DNA of 13,241 nucleotides from Planctomycetota bacterium (GTDB lineage Bacteria > Planctomycetota > UBA1135 > UBA2386): the NCBI GenBank assembly GCA_020425885.1, contig JAGQRA010000188.1, forward strand, positions 1-13,241. Direction: 5' to 3'. How positions within the stretch are numbered: the stretch's first letter is position 1; each line of letters begins with the position of its first letter. A program made the translations under genes and the position numbers. The notes under the pieces were generated by a model, which was not told where the DNA came from, made no database searches, and was given only the letters and a program-made list of their open reading frames with translations. Of this stretch, positions 1-7,333 are shown piece by piece.

Positions 1-1209
1 CTCGCGACCGTCAGGCAGCTGCGCGACGGCGTCGCGGCCTCGGACGAGATCGATCGGAGTCTGGCCCAGGTGCTGCTCGCGACCGGCGCACTGCAGATCC
101 AGCTCGGCCAGGCCGAGGTCGGCACGGCGCGCGTCCACGAGGCGCTCGATCTGCGGCGTGCGCTGCTCGGTCGCGGTGGCGCGCCGGCCGCCGACAGCGC
201 GGCGATCGCGACCGCGCTGGTGCTGCTCGGCGACGGCTGCGCGCACGTCGATGACGTCGACGGCGCGATGGGGCGCTACCGCGAGGCGCTCGCCATCGAC
301 GAGGAACTGCTCGCGGCCGCGCCGCAGGATCCGACACGGATCTCAGATGTCGGCTTCGGCCACCAACGCGTCGGCATGCTGCACAAGCGGCGCACCAAGT
401 TCGACGCGGCGCTCGCGGAGCTGAGAACAGCGGTCGGGTTCCTCGAGCGGGCAGGACGCGCTGATCCCGTTGGCGTCGAACGGGCCGGCCACACTGCCCA
501 GGCCCGGCTCGAGATCGCTGCCCTGAACAGCGAGCGCGGCGTGCCGTTCGCCGAGCAGAGCGCCGAGTTCGACGACATCGAGCACCGGCTCCGCGACCTC
601 GTGCGGCGCTTCCCGCGCGACTCACGCTTCCCACGCCTGCTGTCGACGCTGCTGCTCTTCCGCGCCGACGCCACGGACGACCCGCGACGGCAGCTCGAGT
701 GCCTCGACGAGGCGGTCGAGCTGGGACGACGCGAGGTCGATCTGCAACCGCTCGCGCCCGACCCGCTCGAGGTCCTGAGTGCGCGCCTGCGCACGCGGGC
801 CAGGACGCTGTTGGCGCAGGGTGACCTGACCGCTGCCGTCCGCGATGCCGACGAGGCGATCATGCTCAACGATCGCGTGCGGGCGGTTCGCCCGCAGCGC
901 TACTACTTCGTCTCGGGGTACGTCGGCTCGCGGTCGGTGCGGATGATGGTCGCGCGTGCGGCCGGGGACGACGAGTGCGTGCATCGTCTCGCGAAGGAGA
1001 CCGTCGACTACATGGACCGCGAGCTGGAGACGGTCGAACCCGATTCGACGCTCGAGCTGTATCTGCTGCGGGAGTTGCTCGAGGCGCAGTTCGCCGGTGC
1101 CGGTGGGCGTGACCGGCTGCTGGTGCGGTTGGGTCGGTTGCGCGAGCTGCGGGGTGAGCTGTCAGCGGAGCTGGTCGAACTCGAGCGTGAGGCGAGGGGA
1201 CGGCGCTGA
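1..1209 (+). CDS. TPR-repeat protein, C-terminal part (probably tail of a Ser/Thr protein kinase); 5' truncated
   Basis: The frame is open from base 1 to a TGA at 1207-1209, so the N-terminus lies outside the window and the ATG at 70 is not a believable start. About 402 residues are visible. They are almost entirely helical, with the A/L/Y/G spacing of tetratricopeptide repeats. The clearest units are encoded near 205-330 (LGDGCAHVDDVDGAMGRYRE, then ALAID), 345-470 (FGHQRVGMLHKRRTKFDAAL) and 780-890 (LAQGDLTAAVRDADEAI). No kinase or other catalytic motif lies in the visible part. In Planctomycetota, arrays like this often follow a cytoplasmic PknB-type kinase domain, where they are thought to bind protein partners; the kinase assignment is inference, and a stand-alone TPR protein is equally possible from what is visible. 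No partner gene is visible downstream. Confidence 0.7.
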   Translation, partial: LATVRQLRDGVAASDEIDRSLAQVLLATGALQIQLGQAEVGTARVHEALDLRRALLGRGGAPAADSAAIATALVLLGDGCAHVDDVDGAMGRYREALAIDEELLAAAPQDPTRISDVGFGHQRVGMLHKRRTKFDAALAELRTAVGFLERAGRADPVGVERAGHTAQARLEIAALNSERGVPFAEQSAEFDDIEHRLRDLVRRFPRDSRFPRLLSTLLLFRADATDDPRRQLECLDEAVELGRREVDLQPLAPDPLEVLSARLRTRARTLLAQGDLTAAVRDADEAIMLNDRVRAVRPQRYYFVSGYVGSRSVRMMVARAAGDDECVHRLAKETVDYMDRELETVEPDSTLELYLLRELLEAQFAGAGGRDRLLVRLGRLRELRGELSAELVELEREARGRR

Positions 1210-1636
1210 GCTGAACCCGGTGGCATGAAATCGGTGACACCGGGCCGGGTAGGCATGCGAGGCGTTTTGCATCGCGGCGGCGGATCCAGTCTGAGCTCGC
1301 CACCGTCGGTGCACAGGGTGCCGGTTGTGGCGGCACCTCGGCGACTGGCTGGGACGGCGGCAGCGGGGAACGGGGCGACGACGCCGGGTGTGTCGGTTGG
1401 CGACGACACGAAGGGACTCTGCGCGGTCCCCACTGCGGTGCCAAGGGCAGAGGTGAAGTGGATGCCCTTCTCGGCAGCGACGTCATGGCACCGACTGCCG
1501 AGCGCACCTTCACGCGCAGTGCAGTTGATTCGGATGAGCAGGCATCGCAGGGCCTTTCGTTGCTCGGTCAGCTGCTGTTCCTCCGTTCCGTGGGATTTCT
1601 TGTCCATCCCGTGCCACATCCATCGGTTGGAACAGG
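1210..1636. other. Gene-free interval with inverted repeats
   Basis: This 427-bp spacer separates the TPR gene from the secreted lectin-like gene. No open frame in it has convincing protein character. It contains three perfect inverted repeats: CCCGGTG/CACCGGG (1216-1222 with 1238-1244, 15-nt loop), GGTGCCG/CGGCACC (1317-1323 with 1331-1337, 7-nt loop) and CTCGGCAG/CTGCCGAG (1470-1477 with 1495-1502, 17-nt loop). No good -35/-10 pair is visible, although the promoter of the gene at 1637 should lie here. Confidence 0.6.
1317..1337 (+). terminator. Candidate terminator hairpin downstream of the TPR gene
   Basis: A perfect 7-bp GC-rich stem (GGTGCCG/CGGCACC) with a 7-nt loop sits about 110 bp after the TPR gene stop. 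It can gain one G-U pair at its base. No T-tract follows, so it would be an atypical intrinsic terminator. In GC-rich DNA such stems also arise by chance. Confidence 0.25.
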
Positions 1637-4243
1637 ATGAAGCCAACGACATCTCGTCTCGTCGCATCGCTTGTTACCGCCCTTCTTCTGTACCAGCTCG
1701 CTGCGGCACAGCAGTTTCCGACCGATTCACGGTCGACATTCCTGCGCACCGATCCGGGGGACGGGCAGGCTCAGCCCCCGCTCATCGTCGACCTGGCCCT
1801 ACTCGGCTATCTACCTGGTCAGACGATCACCCTGCGAACCGTCGGCGACTTCGTCTGGCATCCGGGGAACAACCTGACGGGCGACCATGCGGTCGCGGTG
1901 TTCTCCGGGACCACGAGCATCCTGCCGGCGACCAATGCCCACCGCGTGCCCGATGCCCTGACATCGAATGCGCCGGCCTACGTGACCGCGCCGACCTACC
2001 AGAACTCGCTCATCACCGACATCCCGGAGGACTTCTCGGTTTCACCGGCCGGCATCAGCGTGACGATCCCCGACGACGGAAATGGCAGCGCCGCCTTCTT
2101 GTTCGTCGGCGTCGACGACGTGTTCTGGGGCGACAACCTGGATCCCGAGAACGACTTCGGCATCGTCGTCGAACGTCCCTTGGGGCAGGATCTGCTGACG
2201 AACGGTGGTTTCGAGTCGGGCGATACGAGCGGTTGGGCCGGGAGCGGGGCGTCCGCGACGAGCTACGGCCTATCGACAACACCGCCGGTCAATGTCTCCA
2301 CGCAGATCCAGGGTGGGTCGTGGCTGGCCACGGGCAATGCCCTGCTCTACCAGGATCTCGACGTCTCGGGCAACAGTGCCGAGATCGACAGTGGCAGCCT
2401 CTCCGTCCATCTCTCCGGCTACTTCGGCGGCTACTACAACACCAGCAACTGGGCAGCCCTCGAGGCCATCTTCGAGAACGGCAACGGCGGCAGCACGGGC
2501 GGCACCGTCGGGGTCGGCTACATCAACTACGTCCACCGCAACTACACGACAACACTGATGCATCGGTCGAGTGTGTACTCGATCCCGACTGGCACCCGCC
2601 TGCTGCGCATCCGGCTCTACCTCAACCGCTACAACGCTTCCGGTCACCAGGTCTTCGCCGACAACCTCAGCGCCAGGCTCGTCAGCAACTGGACCCCGAC
2701 AGCCCTTCCCCACGACACCGAACTGCTCGACAACGGTGGCTTCGAAACCGGCCAGGTCATCAACCCTGCGCTTGCCCATGGTTGGACCGTGACCAGTGGA
2801 TCGGTGAGCCTGCCGAACTACGGGGGCAGCACTACGCCGGCGACCAGTGTGACCTCTGCTATTCAGGGCGGCAACTACCTTGCAACGGGTGAGGGAACGG
2901 TCGAGCAGTATCTCGATGTCTCGGGTAACAGCGCCGAGATCGACAGTGGCAGCCTCTCCGTCCATCTCTCCGGCTACTTCGGCGGCTACTACAACACCAG
3001 CAACTGGGCAGCCCTCGAGGCCATCTTCGAGAACGGCAACGGCGGCAGCACCGGCAGCACCGTCGAGGTCGGCCAAATCAACTACGTGCACCGCAACTAC
3101 GCCAGCACGCTGATGCACCGCCAGGACGTGTACCCGATCCCCGCCGGCACGCGCCTCCTCCGCATCAGGCTCTACCTCAACCGCTACAACGCCTCCGGAC
3201 ATCAGGTCTACGCCGACAACCTCAGCGCCAGGCTCATCAGCAACTGGACGCCCGCGCCACTGCCGCTCGGCGCCGAACTCCTGGACAACGGCGACTTCGA
3301 AACGGGTCAGGTCATCAATCCAGCAGTGCAACGGAGCTGGACGGGTTCTTCTGGCAGCATGTCACTGCAGTTCTATGGCGCCCCCAACATGCCTCTGCCA
3401 GGCGTATCCAACACCATCGGCGGCGGTGCCTACCTCGCCAAGGGCAGCGGCCTGACCGAGTTCTATCAGCAGTTGGATCTGCGTGGGCACGCGGCTGACA
3501 TCGATGCCCAGAACCTCGCCGTTCATCTCGCCGGCTACTTCGGCGGCATTGGTTCCTCGGGCGACCAGGCCCACCTTCGTCTCCGCTGCTACACGCAGTT
3601 CGGCGGCCTAAGCGGCACGTACGACCTACCGGGAGTCACCGCTGCCGAACGCGCCAACGTCACGACCCTGCTGCCCAAGGACGACAACTTCCTGCTTCCG
3701 TTCGGCACGCGCCAGGCACACGTCGAGTTGCGCTTCACGGGCAGCAACGGTCTTGCCGACAACGTCTCGGCCCAACTGATCGACGTCACCACGCCACTCG
3801 TCTATCCGGGCACCGCTGAGGACTTCGTGTTGCTGACCGGGGTCAACGCGGCGCCGTCCGGTGGACCCCGCCAGGACATCAAGACGGCCCGCGTCGGCAA
3901 CATCCTCACCCTCCACGTCGAGTCGCCGAACAACCGGTTCGGCGGTGCTCCATTGTTCTTCGGGGGCAACTCGTTCGTGACCGGCGTTCCCGTACCCAAC
4001 TTCGGCATCCCTGGACTGCACATCAACCCCGCCGCGGCCGGTTGGTTCTGGCTCCTGAACGCGACAGCTCCGATCGGCCCATTCGGGACGCCGATCGTCG
4101 TCCCCGGCGGCATCACGATGAACTTCGTCGTGCCTCCGGGACTCACCGGCTACAGCATCCTGCTGCAGGGGCTCACGCTCAGCTCGCGCAGCGCGAACGG
4201 CGTCTACGCGACCACGGACGGTCACGAGATCAGGTTCCAGTAG
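1637..4243 (+). CDS. Secreted multi-domain lectin-like protein (LecA-like N-terminal region, three NGGFE carbohydrate-binding-like repeats, planctomycete-type C-terminal domain)
   Basis: 868 residues from ATG 1637 to TAG 4241-4243. Residues 1-24 form a Sec signal peptide (basic MKPTTSR, a hydrophobic stretch ending LAAA, cut before QQFP), so the protein is exported. Residues ~45-180 resemble a LecA-type galactose-binding fold, with PGQTITLR near the start and DDVFWGDNLDPENDFGIVV at the end; this match is tentative. Three tandem modules follow, starting at residues 185, 362 and 547. Each opens with a variant of ELLDNGGFETG, contains HLSGYFGG or HLAGYFGG and ends near ADNLSARL, which is the layout of CBM4/9-like beta-sandwich modules. 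Residues ~725-868, starting PLVYPGTAEDFVLLTG, look like a C-terminal domain recurring in planctomycete secreted proteins. No catalytic domain is recognised. The start has only a weak AGG before it but gives the perfect signal peptide. A role in binding sugars or in the cell surface is inferred. Confidence 0.8.
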   Translation: MKPTTSRLVASLVTALLLYQLAAAQQFPTDSRSTFLRTDPGDGQAQPPLIVDLALLGYLPGQTITLRTVGDFVWHPGNNLTGDHAVAVFSGTTSILPATNAHRVPDALTSNAPAYVTAPTYQNSLITDIPEDFSVSPAGISVTIPDDGNGSAAFLFVGVDDVFWGDNLDPENDFGIVVERPLGQDLLTNGGFESGDTSGWAGSGASATSYGLSTTPPVNVSTQIQGGSWLATGNALLYQDLDVSGNSAEIDSGSLSVHLSGYFGGYYNTSNWAALEAIFENGNGGSTGGTVGVGYINYVHRNYTTTLMHRSSVYSIPTGTRLLRIRLYLNRYNASGHQVFADNLSARLVSNWTPTALPHDTELLDNGGFETGQVINPALAHGWTVTSGSVSLPNYGGSTTPATSVTSAIQGGNYLATGEGTVEQYLDVSGNSAEIDSGSLSVHLSGYFGGYYNTSNWAALEAIFENGNGGSTGSTVEVGQINYVHRNYASTLMHRQDVYPIPAGTRLLRIRLYLNRYNASGHQVYADNLSARLISNWTPAPLPLGAELLDNGDFETGQVINPAVQRSWTGSSGSMSLQFYGAPNMPLPGVSNTIGGGAYLAKGSGLTEFYQQLDLRGHAADIDAQNLAVHLAGYFGGIGSSGDQAHLRLRCYTQFGGLSGTYDLPGVTAAERANVTTLLPKDDNFLLPFGTRQAHVELRFTGSNGLADNVSAQLIDVTTPLVYPGTAEDFVLLTGVNAAPSGGPRQDIKTARVGNILTLHVESPNNRFGGAPLFFGGNSFVTGVPVPNFGIPGLHINPAAAGWFWLLNATAPIGPFGTPIVVPGGITMNFVVPPGLTGYSILLQGLTLSSRSANGVYATTDGHEIRFQ
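2378..2496 (+). repeat. 119-bp direct repeat, copy 1
   Basis: Every base from 2378 to 2496 is identical to 2933-3051, 555 bp (185 codons) downstream. Identity breaks at 2377 (T versus C) and at 2497 (G versus C). It encodes the AEIDSGSLSVHLSGYFGG core and what follows, up to the GNGGST segment. Confidence 0.93.
2933..3051 (+). repeat. 119-bp direct repeat, copy 2
   Basis: Second copy of the identical tract, in unit 2 of the lectin-like protein and in the same reading frame as copy 1. Sequence on either side of the tract is clearly less similar, with many synonymous differences, so perfect identity is confined to this segment. Confidence 0.93.
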
Positions 4244-4367
4244 GAGCGGTCCCATCCCGATCGGTGGCCCGGCTTCTCGTTCGCCAAGTGACAGGCTCAG
4301 CAGCTCGGCATCCGTGCCCAGCGGCAACAGGACGCCGGAAGGCGCCCCAAGCTCGACACGCCAATCC

Positions 4368-4398
4368 GGCTATCTTGAGTTCCGATCTCAAGATGGCC
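4368..4398. terminator. Hairpin between convergent genes (candidate bidirectional terminator)
   Basis: GGCTATCTTGAG (4368-4379) pairs with CTCAAGATGGCC (4387-4398) across a 7-nt loop. This gives a 12-bp stem with one G-U pair when read as plus-strand RNA (an A-C mismatch at that position on the other strand). It lies 125 bp after the lectin-like gene stop and 129 bp beyond the stop of the minus-strand ATPase, in a 283-bp spacer (4244-4526) with no credible gene. There is no T-tract on either side, so a Rho-independent terminator is plausible but not proven. Confidence 0.45.
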
Positions 4399-4526
4399 GC
4401 CACCTCGATCCTCCCCCTGGCCTTGAGGTTCGGCGCCCTGTAGCGCAGCGGCATCGCCTCGGCATCGATCCCACACCAGACCAGGCAGGAGTCGGTGGTG
4501 GTCGGCGCCACCTCGCTGCCACCGCC

Positions 4527-5665
4527 CTACCTTCCGCCGAGCTTGCCATCCCACAGCTCCTCCGCGAACACGCGCCACGGCAGGATCTCGATGCCGTCGA
4601 CGACTCGTCGCCGCGCCTCATGACAGACCAGCACATAGCGCTTCAGCAGGGCTTCCTCGTGCAGGGCCAGAAGCCCGGCGAAGTGTCGTTCGGTGACGTT
4701 CGCCGTTGCCTTCACCTCGACCGCCACCGCGTCGCCGACGATGAAGTCGACCTCGTGTCCGGCGCGCGAACGCCAGTAGCAGAGCCCGGCGCCCTGGCCG
4801 CGATAGTCGCACCACGTCCTCAGCTCGTGTCCGATCCATGCCTCGAATGCGTGTCCGAACTCGGGCGACGGCATCGTCACGCGGCCGGTGCCGCGCAACT
4901 GCCGCACGACACCCCAGTCGAAGAACCAGAACTTCGCCGTCGCGACCGCCTTTCGCTTCTTGGTGCGCTGCCACGCCGGCAGGTCCCAGCCGATCAAGGT
5001 GTCGCGCAGGATCTGGAAGTACTCCTGCACCGTCGTGCGCGCCACCTGCGCGTCGCTGGCGATCTTGCTGTAGTTGATCTGCTCGGTGTTGCAGAGCGCC
5101 GCCACCTCGAGGAAGCGCGCGAATGCGGGGACGTTGCGTGTCAGCGCCTCCTGGGCAATCTCCTCGCGCAGTAGGTGCCGACGTAGGCCTGGAGGTCCGC
5201 ATCGGGTTCGTCGCCGAGGTAGATCGACGGCAGGAGTCCGTGGTGCAGGGCGCGCGGCAGGTCGAACACACGGCCGAGTTCGTGGATCGACAGCGGGTGG
5301 AAGTGCAGCGAGCGGGCGCGCCCGCCGAGCTGGTTGACGCCGCCCGATCGCAGCTTGCGGGCGCTCGAGCCGGTCAGCACGAAACGCTGCTTGCGTTCCT
5401 CGATCAGGATCTGGACCTCGTCGAGCAGCTGCGGGAGCTTCTGGATCTCGTCGATGACGACCAACTCGCCGCGCCGCGTGCACCACTCCCGCAGTCGGTG
5501 GGGGGCACGCTGCAGGGCCAGGTAGGTATCGCTCTCGAGCAGGTTGATGACGCGCGCATCGCCGAGCTGGTTGCGGATCAACGTGCTCTTGCCGGTCTGA
5601 CGGGGCCCGAACAGGAACAGTGAGCGCCTTGCGACCGCAGCTCTCAGGTCGACGCAGCGGGTGAT
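4527..5665 (-). pseudogene. AAA_14/DUF4143-type ATP-binding protein, disrupted by a one-base frameshift
   Basis: Two minus-strand frames together encode one protein of a very common family of uncharacterised ATPases. The upstream frame has Walker A GPRQTGKST, Walker B LVVIDEIQ, sensor-like LTGSSARK, and a segment ending DADLQAYVGTY. The downstream frame continues LREEIAQEALTRNVPAFARF, a helix-turn-helix-like segment, FFDWGVV, and a nuclease-like EVDFIVGDAVAVEVKA motif, as in DUF4143. The family reads QAYVGTYLREEIAQEA without a break, so a single base (a C after ACCTAC on the coding strand) is missing between 5171 and 5170. The upstream frame stays open to 5773, but similarity starts near ITRCVDL at 5665. 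No ATG lies there; only TTG (5731) and GTG (5722) codons inside a hairpin could serve as starts. It is probably a decaying gene; a sequencing error is the main alternative. It is last in the minus-strand run after hipBA. Confidence 0.8.
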
Positions 5666-5681
5666 GTGCCCGGGCTGATGG

Positions 5682-5730
5682 TGCCGGCTGTGCCGGCGAT
5701 TTGCCTGAAAAATCGCCGGCACAGCCGGCA
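5682..5730. repeat. 21-bp perfect inverted repeat (long intergenic hairpin)
   Basis: Bases 5682-5702 are the exact reverse complement of 5710-5730, with a 7-nt loop (GCCTGAA). Each arm carries two TGCCGGC (or GCCGGCA) heptamers two bases apart, so the element is repetitive within itself. It lies 61 bp after the hipA stop and just before the conserved start of the broken ATPase. It could end hipBA transcription, although no T-run follows on the minus strand, or it could be a REP/MITE-like dispersed element. Confidence 0.85.
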
Positions 5731-5791
5731 ATCGATCGCCGGCCCGATGGCTGTCGGAATCACACGGTCGCATCCGCCGCAGGCGGTGGGC

Positions 5792-6988
5792 TCACCCGCT
5801 CTGCAGGCGGGTCGCCCGGTAGGCGCACGCCTTCTGCAACTTGTGGATCCGTCTGCTGTCGAACGGGAGTTCGCCAAGGCGGTCGAGCCAGGACGGCATC
5901 GCCGCCAGCAGCTCATCCAGGACACGGGCGGTCGCCTTGGGCGGGATGCTGCCGGCGCGGCCCAGCGCGAGGAAGTCGCTCCGGCCGATGTCCTCGCGTT
6001 CCTTGCCCTGGATCGTCATCGCCATCACGTGGTCGCCGTAGGGCTGCGAAGACGGCAGATCGTAGGCCGGCGCGACGCGCCACTCGCCGTCGTGGACGAT
6101 CGAGAAGTTCTTCGCGTGTGCGTCGCCATTGCACGTCAGGTATGCGAACGCGAACTGCTGCAGCAACGTCCGGGCGGCGACGATCGGAGCGCCCGTGTGC
6201 GCGGCGAGCCCGCCCAGGACCTCTTCGGTCGTCAGTCGGTACTTGTCGGCCGGATACCGGCTCAGCACCTGGCAACCATCTTCCTGTGCCAGCGCGCGCA
6301 ACCTGCCGTCGACGGCGACGCGATCGAAGCGCCGCACGAGCAGGCCGGGTCTGCCGGTCCGGTCGTGCACCACCTCGGCATCGGCCACGGCGAGGCCAGA
6401 GGCGCGCGCCGCGGCGAGGAAGAACGCTTCGTTGGCGACGAGATGCGGGAACTCGGGTGGGTCGAGCTTGAGGATCCACGCGGCGCCGGCGTGCGTCATC
6501 GGCAGCGTGATCATGCGGCCCGAGACCTTGTCCTGTGCGCCGGCGATCGCGACGAGATCGGCCGGATCGGCGGCGATCGAGCGGGCGAACAACTCGGAGA
6601 AGTCGGCTTCGGCGATCGCTGGGCCGGCCGGCTCGGTCGACACGCCAGGGGTGGCATCGATCGGCAGCACCTGCACGTCGCCGATCGCGTCGCCGCCGAC
6701 GGCGAGCAGAAGGGTGAGCTCGTCGTCGGCCGAGGTCTTGGTCGCGCGGCGGATCGCGGTGAGTCGTCGCCCCTCGGGCAACAGGCCGCTGAAGAATGGT
6801 GGCAGCGCACCGCCGCTGAGTCGGACTTCACCGCCATCGAGTGGCAGCCCGACGCTGATCGGTGGGCCGGTGTAGTCGCCCTCGTAGGCGAACACGACAT
6901 GGTCGGAACCCCGGGTCAACCGGGCAGCGAGCGTGCCGTTCTTCCAGGCTCCCGCGACCTCAACCCGTTTGAGATCGGCGAGTCTCAC
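5792..6988 (-). CDS. hipA: HipA-family protein kinase, toxin of a HipBA module
   Basis: 398 residues. In the E. coli family HipA phosphorylates glutamyl-tRNA synthetase at Ser239, halting translation; the substrate of this homologue is unknown. Visible features are an N-terminal HipA domain (~1-105, with PFFSGLLPEGRR), the glycine-rich loop VAIAGAQDKVSG (146-157), the ATP lysine in AWILKLD (K174), LLVRRFDR (216-223), LAQEDGCQVL, the catalytic loop NGDAHAKNF (287-295, D289) and the metal-binding AYDLPSS (D310). The kinase core thus looks intact. The residue aligned to the autophosphorylated Ser150 of E. coli HipA (ISVAGAQEK) is Ala147 here; Ser156 lies nearby. At 398 residues it is a little shorter than the E. 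coli protein (about 440). The start is GTG at 6988, overlapping the hipB stop as GTGA, so translation is probably coupled. The gene is presumably co-transcribed with and repressed by hipB. Confidence 0.9.
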   Translation of the reverse strand: MRLADLKRVEVAGAWKNGTLAARLTRGSDHVVFAYEGDYTGPPISVGLPLDGGEVRLSGGALPPFFSGLLPEGRRLTAIRRATKTSADDELTLLLAVGGDAIGDVQVLPIDATPGVSTEPAGPAIAEADFSELFARSIAADPADLVAIAGAQDKVSGRMITLPMTHAGAAWILKLDPPEFPHLVANEAFFLAAARASGLAVADAEVVHDRTGRPGLLVRRFDRVAVDGRLRALAQEDGCQVLSRYPADKYRLTTEEVLGGLAAHTGAPIVAARTLLQQFAFAYLTCNGDAHAKNFSIVHDGEWRVAPAYDLPSSQPYGDHVMAMTIQGKEREDIGRSDFLALGRAGSIPPKATARVLDELLAAMPSWLDRLGELPFDSRRIHKLQKACAYRATRLQSG

Positions 6989-7242
6989 GGTTCACCGCCC
7001 GGAAGCGACTCCGGCTTGCCGCGCGCGAATTGCAGTTGCAGTCCCAGGACCTGCAGCACCGTCAGCAGCTTGTCGAGTCGCACGGTGGCTTTGCCGGACT
7101 CGACGGTGTGGACGAAGCGGGTCGAGCAATTCGCCAGCTCTGCCAGCTCGACCTGACGGAGGCCGAGCTCCTCCCGCCGCCGTCGAACGGCATCGGCGAG
7201 AGCGGCTGAGAATGATCGATCGTGCATTTTCCGGCGCATCAT
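6985..7242 (-). CDS. hipB: HipB-like XRE-family antitoxin and repressor
   Basis: Up to 85 residues forming one Cro/C1-type helix-turn-helix: LADAVRRRREELGLRQVELA, then ELANCSTRFVHTVESGKATV as recognition helix and turn, then LDKLLTVLQVLGLQLQFARG. The RFVxxxExGKxTVxLDKLLxVLxxLGL pattern is characteristic of HipB. It is expected to bind and neutralise HipA and to repress its own operon. It precedes hipA and overlaps it by 4 bp, the canonical order. The start is uncertain: ATG occurs at 7242, 7239 and 7227, none with a clear Shine-Dalgarno sequence. The 7227 ATG (MHDRSF) would give an almost leaderless message from the promoter proposed here, and it lies inside an operator-like palindrome, so repressor binding would overlap the translation start region. 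Confidence 0.88.
   Translation of the reverse strand: MMRRKMHDRSFSAALADAVRRRREELGLRQVELAELANCSTRFVHTVESGKATVRLDKLLTVLQVLGLQLQFARGKPESLPGGEP
7213..7226. promoter_or_regulatory. hipB: Candidate HipB operator, site 1
   Basis: TGATCGATCGTGCA matches the perfect palindrome TGCACGATCGTGCA at 12 of 14 bases. It overlaps the first codons after the ATG at 7227. It is the hipB-proximal member of three sites whose centres are 60-61 bp apart. Confidence 0.5.
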
Positions 7243-7266
7243 CGGCTTTCAAGGCCATTGAGGCAA
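7238..7266 (-). promoter_or_regulatory. hipB: Candidate hipBA promoter
   Basis: On the minus strand, TTGCCT (7266-7261) and GATGAT (7243-7238) are separated by exactly 17 bp, each matching 4 of 6 bases of the sigma-70 consensus. Transcription would begin near 7231, just before the ATG at 7227. The pair lies between operator-like sites 1 and 2, as expected for a repressed promoter. The match is modest. Confidence 0.3.
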
Positions 7267-7273
7267 GTAGATC

Positions 7274-7287
7274 TGCACGATCGTGCA
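7274..7287. promoter_or_regulatory. hipB: Candidate HipB operator, site 2 (perfect palindrome)
   Basis: TGCACGATCGTGCA is a perfect 14-bp palindrome. It lies just upstream of the proposed -35 box and midway between two related sites. HipB is a dimeric helix-turn-helix repressor and binds palindromes, so this is the best candidate operator. Confidence 0.6.
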
Positions 7288-7333
7288 TCACGTAGCGGCG
7301 CCGGCCTCGGTCCTCCGCCTGTTGCCAATGAAA

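Larger units (their letters stand above)
2189..3784 (+). repeat. Three tandem protein modules within the lectin-like gene
   Basis: Units begin at 2189 (DLLTNGGFESG), 2720 (ELLDNGGFETGQVINPA) and 3275 (ELLDNGDFETGQVINPA). The first two are very alike over their second half, including the shared stretches DVSGNSAEIDSGSL, RLLRIRLYLNRYNASGHQV and ADNLSARL. The third keeps the frame of conserved positions (DLRGHAADIDAQNLAVHLAG, ADNVSAQL) but has diverged and lost the YYNTSNWAALEA segment. Unit 1 is 8 codons shorter than unit 2 in its first half. The pattern suggests an older duplication followed by a recent one, or by gene conversion between units 1 and 2. Confidence 0.85.

Noticed and set aside
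1458..1640. Possible 60-residue small gene (GTG start, AGAGG nearby) ending ATGA over the lectin-like start
   Set aside because: The 4-bp overlap with ATG 1637 is suggestive of coupling, but the peptide has no recognisable features and the Shine-Dalgarno spacing is only 4 nt; support is too weak to call a gene.
1225..2892. Open plus-strand frame of 555 codons overlapping the lectin-like gene
   Set aside because: It lacks domain character, is rich in Arg/Pro/Gly as GC-rich shadow frames are, and overlaps a gene with a signal peptide and clear repeats in another frame.
4230..4578. Short minus-strand frames in the spacer between the lectin-like gene and the ATPase
   Set aside because: They overlap the 3' ends of flanking genes or the hairpin, resemble no family I recognise, and have no start signals.
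5776..5788. CCGCC-GCA-GGCGG mini-hairpin directly after the hipA stop
   Set aside because: A 5-bp stem with a 3-nt loop is too common in GC-rich DNA to call a terminator, and the 21-bp inverted repeat nearby is a far better structure.
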